Assembly (NCBI RefSeq): GCF_900660665.1
Contig: NZ_LR215037.1
Span: 1 to 64,000 of the forward strand
DNA: 64,000 nucleotides
Source of the DNA: Mycoplasmopsis maculosa
Lineage (GTDB): Bacteria > Bacillota_I > Bacilli_A > Mycoplasmatales > Metamycoplasmataceae
Direction of reading: 5' to 3'
Shown here: positions 57,519 through 64,000 of the stretch, in pieces
Layout of the letters: each line of letters starts with the position of its first letter
Numbering within the stretch: position 1 is the stretch's first letter
Notes under the pieces: model-generated
Databases searched by the model: none
The model's input: the letters and a program-made list of their open reading frames with translations, nothing else
What the model was told of the DNA's origin: nothing
Program-made: the position numbers and the translations under genes

Positions 57519-57550
57519 AAAGGTTAGTTTTTACTAACTTTTTATTTTTA
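57519..57550 (+). terminator. Terminator after lpdA
   Basis: AAAGGTTAG / CTAACTTT around TTTTTA, with a T-rich tail. Confidence 0.85.
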
Positions 57551-57632
57551 TAATTGTCTTTTTTTATAGTACTTTTAGTCATTTTATTCATTTTTTTATT
57601 TTATTAAAATAAAATAATATAATTTTATAACT

Positions 57633-59621
57633 ATGTCAATATATAAATTAGTATCAAATTATAATCCATCAGGTGATCAACCAAAGGCTATAAAAGAAAT
57701 AGTTAATGGAATAAAAAATAATGAAAAATATCAAGTTTTAAAAGGAGTTACAGGAAGTGGTAAAACATTTACAATTGCAAATGTTATAAAAGAATTTGAT
57801 AGACCTGTTTTAGTTTTAAGTCATAATAAAACATTAGCTAGTCAGCTTTATAGTGAATTAAAGGCTTTTTTTCCAGAAAATAAAGTTGAATATTTTGTTT
57901 CTTATTTTGATTATTATAGACCAGAAGCTTATATACCTGAAAGTGACTCATATATAGATAAAACAAGCAAAACAAATATTGATTTAGATGCTATGAGAAT
58001 GAGCACTGTAAACTCCTTGTTAACAAGAAATGATACAATAGTTGTCGCTTCTGTTAGTGCTATTTATGGCGCTTTAAATCCAAAAGAATATTTAGAAAAT
58101 TTTTATGAAATAGAAGTTGGAATGACTATAAAAAGAAATGATTTTTTTAAAAATTTAATAAGAAGAAATTATACAAGAAATGACACTGAATTAGTTTTAG
58201 GTTCTTTTAGTTCAAAAGGTGATTTAATATATATAAGACCTGCTTACGATGACAGTTTTATAATTAGAGTGGAATTTTTTGATGATGAAATCGATGGTAT
58301 AAAAATTTGTCATCCAGTAACAAAAGAAGTAATTGAAAACCATAAAAAAATTATTATATATCCTGGTGATGCATATACAGTAAATGTCGATATAATTAAA
58401 AAAACTTGTGAATTAGCTAGAATTGAATTAAGAGAAAGAATTAAATATTTTGAAGATAATAATAAATTATTAGAAGCACAAAGAATAAAAGAAAAAACGG
58501 AAAGAGATATAGATTCTTTAGAAGAATTTGGAGTTTGTTCTGGAATAGAAAATTATTCTATGTATCTTGATGAAAGAGATTTTGATCAAAGACCATATAC
58601 ATTATTAGACTATTTTATGGATAAAAAACCAATATTGTTTATTGACGAATCTCATATGATGATCCCACAATTAAAGGCAATGTTTAAAGGTGATAATTCA
58701 AGAAAAAAAACTTTGGTTGATTATGGCTTTAGATTACCAAGCGCACTAGAAAATAGACCTTTACGTTTTGAAGAGTTTGAAAAAGAATTTGATTTTCAAA
58801 CAATTTACATTAGTGCAACCCCTGATGAATTTGAATTGGACAAAACTCATGGTGTTGTAACAAATTTATTTGTAAGACCAACAGGGTTATTAAATCCTAT
58901 AATAGAAGTAAGAAAAAAAGAAAATCAAGTTGAAAATATATATGATGAACTTCAAAAGCAAAAAGAAAAAAATGAAAGAACTTTAATATTAACAACAACA
59001 AAAAGATTTGCAGAAGAATTAACGCGCTACTTTTTAGAAAAAAACGAAAAAATTGCTTATATTCATTCTGAACATAGCACATTTGAAAGAAATCAAATAC
59101 TAAGAAAATTACGAAAAGGCGTATATGACTGCGTTATTGGTATCAATTTGTTAAGAGAAGGAATAGATTTACCAGAAGTTAGTTTAATAATAGTTTTAGA
59201 TGCTGATCAAGAAAGTTTCTTTAGAAGTACAAGAAGTTTAATTCAAATAGCTGGACGTGCAGCAAGAAACGAAAATGGAAAAGTAATCTTTTATGCTGAT
59301 AAAATGTCTAAAAGCATGCAAGAAACAATCGATCAAAATACTGAAATTAGAAAAATTCAAGAAGAATACAATAAAATAAACAATATTATTCCTAAAACAA
59401 TAATAAAGCCTATACCTGAACCAATTCAAGGATCAGGCATAGAAGGATCTATTGATTTTTATTTTAAAAATACTACTAAAAAAACATCTTCTGGTCAACC
59501 TTCTAGAGAAGAGTTAATTAAAAATTTAAGAAAACAAATGGAACAAGCTTCAAAAGAATTGGACTATGAAAGAGCAATAGAATTAAGAGATATTATTTTA
59601 GAATTACAAAAGGAGAATTAA
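57633..59621 (+). CDS. uvrB: Excinuclease ABC subunit B
   Basis: A 662-residue helicase-like damage verifier of nucleotide excision repair. Walker [10 protein letters not shown] lies at 39-46. The beta-hairpin [22 protein letters not shown], the [10 protein letters not shown] motif and the helicase motifs ([46 protein letters not shown]) are in order. The C-terminal UVR domain ([22 protein letters not shown]) binds UvrC. Notably no UGA codon occurs in it. It is four bases upstream of uvrA. Confidence 0.98.
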   Translation: MSIYKLVSNYNPSGDQPKAIKEIVNGIKNNEKYQVLKGVTGSGKTFTIANVIKEFDRPVLVLSHNKTLASQLYSELKAFFPENKVEYFVSYFDYYRPEAYIPESDSYIDKTSKTNIDLDAMRMSTVNSLLTRNDTIVVASVSAIYGALNPKEYLENFYEIEVGMTIKRNDFFKNLIRRNYTRNDTELVLGSFSSKGDLIYIRPAYDDSFIIRVEFFDDEIDGIKICHPVTKEVIENHKKIIIYPGDAYTVNVDIIKKTCELARIELRERIKYFEDNNKLLEAQRIKEKTERDIDSLEEFGVCSGIENYSMYLDERDFDQRPYTLLDYFMDKKPILFIDESHMMIPQLKAMFKGDNSRKKTLVDYGFRLPSALENRPLRFEEFEKEFDFQTIYISATPDEFELDKTHGVVTNLFVRPTGLLNPIIEVRKKENQVENIYDELQKQKEKNERTLILTTTKRFAEELTRYFLEKNEKIAYIHSEHSTFERNQILRKLRKGVYDCVIGINLLREGIDLPEVSLIIVLDADQESFFRSTRSLIQIAGRAARNENGKVIFYADKMSKSMQETIDQNTEIRKIQEEYNKINNIIPKTIIKPIPEPIQGSGIEGSIDFYFKNTTKKTSSGQPSREELIKNLRKQMEQASKELDYERAIELRDIILELQKEN

Positions 59622-59625
59622 ATAT

Positions 59626-62457
59626 ATGAGTAAAAAAACAAAAGAAATGTTAGTAATTAAAGGTGCTAGGGAAAATAATTTAAAAAATATTTCTTTAGAA
59701 ATTCCTAAAAATAAATTAGTAGTTTTTACAGGTTTAAGCGGTAGTGGAAAAAGTTCATTAGCTTTTAATACTATTTATGAAGAAGGAAGAAGAAGGTATG
59801 TTGATTCATTAAGTTCTTATGCAAGAATGTTTCTAGGAGGTACTTCAAAACCTGATGTTGATTCAATAGAAGGTTTAAGTCCCTCAATTTCAATTGAACA
59901 AAAAACAACACATAATAACCCGAGATCAACAGTTGGAACAGTTACTGAAATTTATGATTATTTTAGACTTCTTTTTGCAAGAATAGGTAAACCTTATTGC
60001 CCAAGTCATGGAATTGAAATTACTTCTCAAACAAATAAAGATATTATTGAAAATATTTTTTCACTACCAGAAAATTCAAAATTGTATATCTTGTCTCCTA
60101 TTGTTGAAGGCGAAAAAGGGACTTTTACAAACATTATACAAAAATTAAAAGGTGAAGGATTTTTACGTGTAAAAATTGATAATCAAATATATTCTCTTGA
60201 TGATGATATTAAATTAGAAAAAAATATAAAACATGATATTGATATTGTTGTTGATAGATTAGCTTTAATTGAAGAAAATAAAAATAGAATAGCAGAAGCT
60301 ATTGATGTAGCTCTTGAATATTCAAAAGGCTTAGTAAAAGTTGAAACAACAGAAGGAGTTATTAAAAAATTTTCAAAATTGCATTCATGCATATATAAAG
60401 ATTTTGAAATGCCTAAAATTGAAACAAGATTATTTTCTTTTAATTCACCTTTTGGGTCATGTGATTTATGTAAAGGTTTAGGTGTAAATTTAAAAGCCGA
60501 TTTTGATACATTAGTTCCTGAGAAATGAAGAACAATAAATGATGGAGCAATTAAAATTTTTGAAAATACAGTTAATACTCAAAATTTAGAATGACAAGAG
60601 TTTGATATTCTATTAAATACATATGGTATAGATAAAAATATACCTATAGAAGATCTTTCTAAAAAGGATATAGAAATAATAAAATATGGTTCTAAAGAAG
60701 AAATAGAATATGTTCTTGTTTCTTCAAGTGGCAATAAAATAAGAAGAAATAGAAGAATTGAAGGCGTTTGTGAAAAAGTCGAAAACGACTATTTTTCAAC
60801 TACAAGTGAAAGAATTAGAGATTGACTAAAAAAATATATGGGTTCTTTTTCTTGCGCTAAATGTAACGGTTCGAGACTTAACAAATATGCTTTAGCAGTT
60901 AAAATAAATGAGAAAAACATAAATGAAATAGTAAGTATGAGTGTTGACGATATTTTAAAAACTGTTTTTGAATTTAGATTAAGTGAAGAAGAATCAAAAA
61001 TATCTCAATTAATTTTAAATGAAATTTATAATAGATTATCTTTTTTACAAAATGTTGGATTAGGGTATTTAACTTTAAATAGAAATGCTGAAACACTTAG
61101 TGGTGGAGAGAGCCAAAGAATTAAATTAGCAACTCAAATAGGATCTAATTTAACTGGGGTTTTATATGTTTTAGATGAACCTTCAATTGGTTTACATCAA
61201 AAAGATAATGAAAAATTAATTAAAACTTTAACTAATATGGTTGATTTAGGAAATACATTAATTGTAGTTGAACATGATGAAGACACAATATTAGCCGCAG
61301 ATCATATTGTAGATATTGGTCCTTTTGCTGGGGTAAATGGTGGTAATGTAATTGCACAAGGAAAATTGGATGATATAAAAAGTAACAAAGAAAGTATAAC
61401 TGGTAAATTTTTATCAGGAGAAATGAAGATAGAAGTTCCAAAAACAAGACGTAGCGGTAATGGAAATGTCTTAACTATTTCCGGAGCATCTGAAAATAAT
61501 TTAAAAAACATAGATGTAAAATTTCCACTAGGAAAATTTATTGGTGTAACAGGTGTTTCGGGAAGTGGCAAGAGTAGCTTAATTAATGAAGTTTTAGTAA
61601 AAGGAATTGAAAAGTTTTTATCTAAAAATAGTACTGGAAAAATAGGAAAATTTAAATCTTTTAATGGAATAAATTTCATAGACAAGATAGTTCCGGTAAA
61701 TCAAAGCCCTATTGGAAGAACCCCTAGAAGTAATCCAGCAACTTATACTTCTGTTTTTGATGATATAAGAGATATATTTTCTCAAGTTGAAGAGAGTAGA
61801 ACTAGAGGGTACACTAAAGGAAGATTTAGTTTTAATGTTCCTGGTGGAAGATGTGAAAAATGTAGCGGAGACGGTTCTATAAAAATAGAAATGCATTTTT
61901 TACCTGATGTTTATGTTACTTGCGATAATTGCGATGGTAATAGATATAATAGAGAAACATTGGAGATAAAATACCACAATAAAAATATTTCTGACATATT
62001 AAATATGACAGTTGATGAAGCTCTTGATTTTTTTAGTACTAGAGCTATAATAAAAAATAAATTAGAAACATTGCAAAAAGTAGGTTTAGGATACATTAAA
62101 TTAGGTCAATCATCTACAACGCTTAGTGGCGGTGAAGCACAAAGAGTTAAATTAGCTACTTTTTTACAAAAAAAACCAACAGGAAAAACTATTTATGTTT
62201 TAGATGAGCCTACAACAGGACTACATCCTTATGATGTTTCTAATTTATTAAAAGTACTTAATAATATTGTTGATAATGGAGATACTGTTGTAACTATAGA
62301 GCATAATTTAGATGTTATTAAATGTTGCGATTATATAATTGATTTAGGTCCTGATGGTGGTATAAATGGTGGAACTATTGTTGCAACCGGAACACCTGAA
62401 CAAGTTGCAAAAAACAAGAACAGTTATACTGGTCAGTATTTATCTAAAATGCTATAA
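59626..62457 (+). CDS. uvrA: Excinuclease ABC subunit A
   Basis: A 943-residue dimeric ABC ATPase that finds DNA lesions. Two ATPase modules are visible: [14 protein letters not shown] with the first signature [16 protein letters not shown], and [14 protein letters not shown] with the second signature [15 protein letters not shown]. Zinc Cys motifs are CDLCKG, CAKCNG, CEKCSG and CDNCDG. It reads through three UGA Trp codons. It is coupled with uvrB and followed closely by the NERD gene. Confidence 0.98.
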
Positions 62458-62468
62458 TAAAGGGTTAT

Positions 62469-63137
62469 ATGTGAAAATTAATTTTAGGAATAATTATTAA
62501 TTCAATTATATTATTTGCAATATTAATAGTTACAATTTTGATAATTTCTGTAAAAAAAAGCAAAAATACTTTAGGTCTTAAATTTGAAGCAGAAATAAAT
62601 AATAAATTAGAAGAAATAGCGAAAAGTAATGGATACAAATTTATACCAAGTTCTATGTATAAAATATCTGAAAACAATTTATTTGAAATTGATGGAATAT
62701 TAATTACAAATAAAGTAATATTTGTTGTAGAAATAAAATATCTACAAGGTATTATTTCTGGAGACTCTACATCATTAAAATTAACTTTAACAAATGGTAA
62801 AAAAAATAAAATGATAAGTAATCCAATAAACCAAAATAAAAAACATATAAATAAGTTAATGAAACTATTTAGTGTAAATGTTCCAATACTTTCTTTGTTG
62901 ATTTTGCCAGAAGATAGTGAGTTAAAATTAAATCAAAAAGAACAATGATCAGTAGTTACAAATTCTAATAAAATAAAAGACACAATTATAAAAGTATTAT
63001 CTGATTTGTATGAAAAAGAAGATATTTCATATGAAAAAAGACAAATTATAATTGAAAATCTTTCTAAGAATAAAGCTAAAAGTTATAAAGATAAGAAAAA
63101 ATTTAATAGGATAATTAATAAAAAAATAAATGAATAA
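62469..63137 (+). CDS. Membrane-anchored NERD domain protein
   Basis: A 222-residue protein. The second codon is UGA (Trp), so standard-code readers miss the first 24 residues, which make a membrane anchor (LILGIIINSIILFAILIVTILIISV). The nuclease-related domain follows: LGLKFEAEINNKLEEIAK, then FEIDGILITNKVIFVVEIKYLQGII with the Asp, Glu and Lys of the PD-(D/E)xK-like site, and NPINQNKKHINKL. Its role is unknown; NERD proteins are linked to DNA processing. It follows uvrA by 11 bases and overlaps the next gene, so all four genes may share a transcript. Confidence 0.85.
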
Positions 63138-63645
63138 TAATTTAAACAGTATAACTATATTTAATAAAATTTTTACAATTAATTTTGTTGAAACTTTAAG
63201 AGAAATAAATTCTTATGAAATAAATTATGAAAAAAATATTTTTATCATAAAAATAAATATTAAATATATAAACAATGAAAATAAAAAAATAAATATTTTA
63301 AATTCTTTTGTTGAAGAAATATTAATTGAATATTTGTTAAAAAAACAAAAAGAATTTTCAAAAATTATAAATGTTTATAATCCTCCTATTTTTATAAAAA
63401 ACGTAAATTCTTTTTGAGGAAAAAATAGCACTAAATTTTCTTATGCTAAAGGCAAAAAATTTTGAATAACATATAATTTAAAATTAATTAGATTAGATAA
63501 AAAATTTATTGATTATGTAATTCAACATGAATTAATACATTTTTTGCATAGAAACCATAGTAATGAATTTTATTCTGCTGGAGAAAAATACTTTCCCGGT
63601 TTTTACAACACAGATAGAGAACTTAATAAATTAAAATTTAATTAA
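63130..63645 (+). CDS. YgjP-like metallopeptidase-domain protein
   Basis: A 171-residue protein with the zinc motif HELIHFLHRNHSNEFY (HExxH plus a further His) near residue 137, as in the YgjP/DUF45 (WLM-like) family. An Asn/Ile/Lys-rich N-terminal part lies before it. The role is unknown; some relatives act on nucleotides or proteins at damaged DNA. It starts eight bases inside the NERD gene. Two UGA Trp codons are used. Confidence 0.8.
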
Positions 63646-63668
63646 CATGCTTATGCATGTTTTTTAAT
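63644..63668 (+). terminator. Terminator after the YgjP-like gene
   Basis: ACATGC-TTAT-GCATGT followed by T residues; it overlaps the stop codon and ends the uvrB operon. Confidence 0.85.
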
Positions 63669-63709
63669 TTAATTTTTTAAATGATGATATAATATTATTA
63701 ATTGTTTTT

Positions 63710-63794
63710 GCCCGAGTGGTGAAATTGGCAGACACGCTAGACTAAGGATCTAGTGAGGAAACTCATGCAAGTTCGAGTCTTGTCTCGGGCACCA
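63710..63794 (+). tRNA. tRNA-Leu with anticodon AAG
   Basis: An 85-base class II tRNA. The acceptor stem GCCCGAG / CTCGGGC is followed by A and an encoded CCA. The D arm is GTG / CAC with GG in the loop. The anticodon stem CTAGA / TCTAG encloses loop CTAAGGA, which puts AAG at positions 34-36 (reads CUU). A variable arm of 14 bases (TGAGGAAACTCATG) follows, then the TTCGAGT T loop. It is preceded by a TATAAT box near 63687. Leucine is clear from the long variable arm and from similarity to CUN-reading leucine tRNAs. Confidence 0.9.
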
Positions 63795-63802
63795 GAAGTA
63801 TT

Positions 63803-63830
63803 TGATTAAGGTAACTTAATCATTTTTTAT
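63803..63830 (+). terminator. Terminator after the leucine tRNA
   Basis: TGATTAAG-GTAA-CTTAATCA with a T-rich tail directly follows the tRNA. Confidence 0.88.
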
Positions 63831-64000
63831 TTTTTTTAAATATTTATTCATGAAAAAATAAAAATATTATTTATTAGTTTGTTACATTGTGTTTTGCTTT
63901 TTAAGATTTTATATTGAAATCATTATCTTAATTACTAAAGTAAAAGAAGAACATTAAGTTTTAAATAATTTAAACAAATATATTTGTATTTTTAAAAAAC

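Noticed and set aside
63831-64000. A gene or RNA in the last 170 bases
   Set aside because: Only AT-rich sequence with short A- and T-runs is present; no open frame with a start signal or RNA fold could be supported before the window ends.

Overview
The window is a piece of a wall-less Mycoplasma chromosome, most likely from the hominis group (Metamycoplasma and relatives). The DNA is very AT-rich. In almost every long gene UGA must be read as tryptophan: conserved residues such as the final Trp of ribosomal protein S14 and the KPW of L4 are UGA. Ribosomal protein L30 is absent, lipoproteins with short signal peptides are common, and the 23S rRNA carries the A2057/U2611 pair known from Mycoplasma hominis. 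The species was not determined.

Layout. 1-897: C-terminal part of SMC. 956-3057 (-): a YitT-like membrane protein and DprA. 3274-5130 (+): zinc alcohol dehydrogenase and a small-subunit-type pseudouridine synthase. 5144-6436 (-): amidohydrolase. 6680-10971 (+): a membrane protein, a large lipoprotein with an intact M23 (LytM) metallopeptidase site, and an M42 aminopeptidase. 11033-14234 (-): nuclease-type lipoprotein, YmdB phosphodiesterase and RecA. RecU (+) diverges from recA, and HU (-) precedes the ribosomal block.

15549-25088: twenty ribosomal protein genes, rpsJ to rplO, in the classic S10-spc order. The order then breaks. A terminator, a histidine acid phosphatase (-), a 16S-23S rRNA operon without 5S or tRNA, and a two-gene unit (DUF262-DUF1524 protein plus a membrane/coiled-coil protein) lie between rplO and secY. 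The rest of the cluster (secY, adk, map, infA, rpmJ, rpsM, rpsK, rpoA, rplQ) resumes from its own promoter at 33712-39173, followed by the ECF transporter module ecfA1-ecfA2-ecfT.

42109-45790: a TPP riboswitch with a terminator controls a three-gene ABC transporter (lipoprotein, ATPase, fused double permease), so this is probably thiamine or TPP uptake. 45820-53959 (-): a YwaF-like membrane protein, then the whole F1Fo ATP synthase operon (atpI-like, B, E, F, H, A, G, D, C). Its c subunit carries a sodium-binding signature. 54146-63794 (+): an orphan lipoprotein, dihydrolipoamide dehydrogenase without its complex partners, uvrB-uvrA, a membrane-anchored NERD protein, a YgjP-like metallopeptidase and a leucine tRNA.

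Most units are closed by clear stem-loop plus T-run terminators, often shared by convergent genes. The strongest points for follow-up are the rRNA operon splitting the ribosomal protein cluster, the macrolide-resistance signature in 23S rRNA, the Na+-type c ring, the TPP riboswitch unit, and the small DUF262 island with a 17-T tract in front of it.
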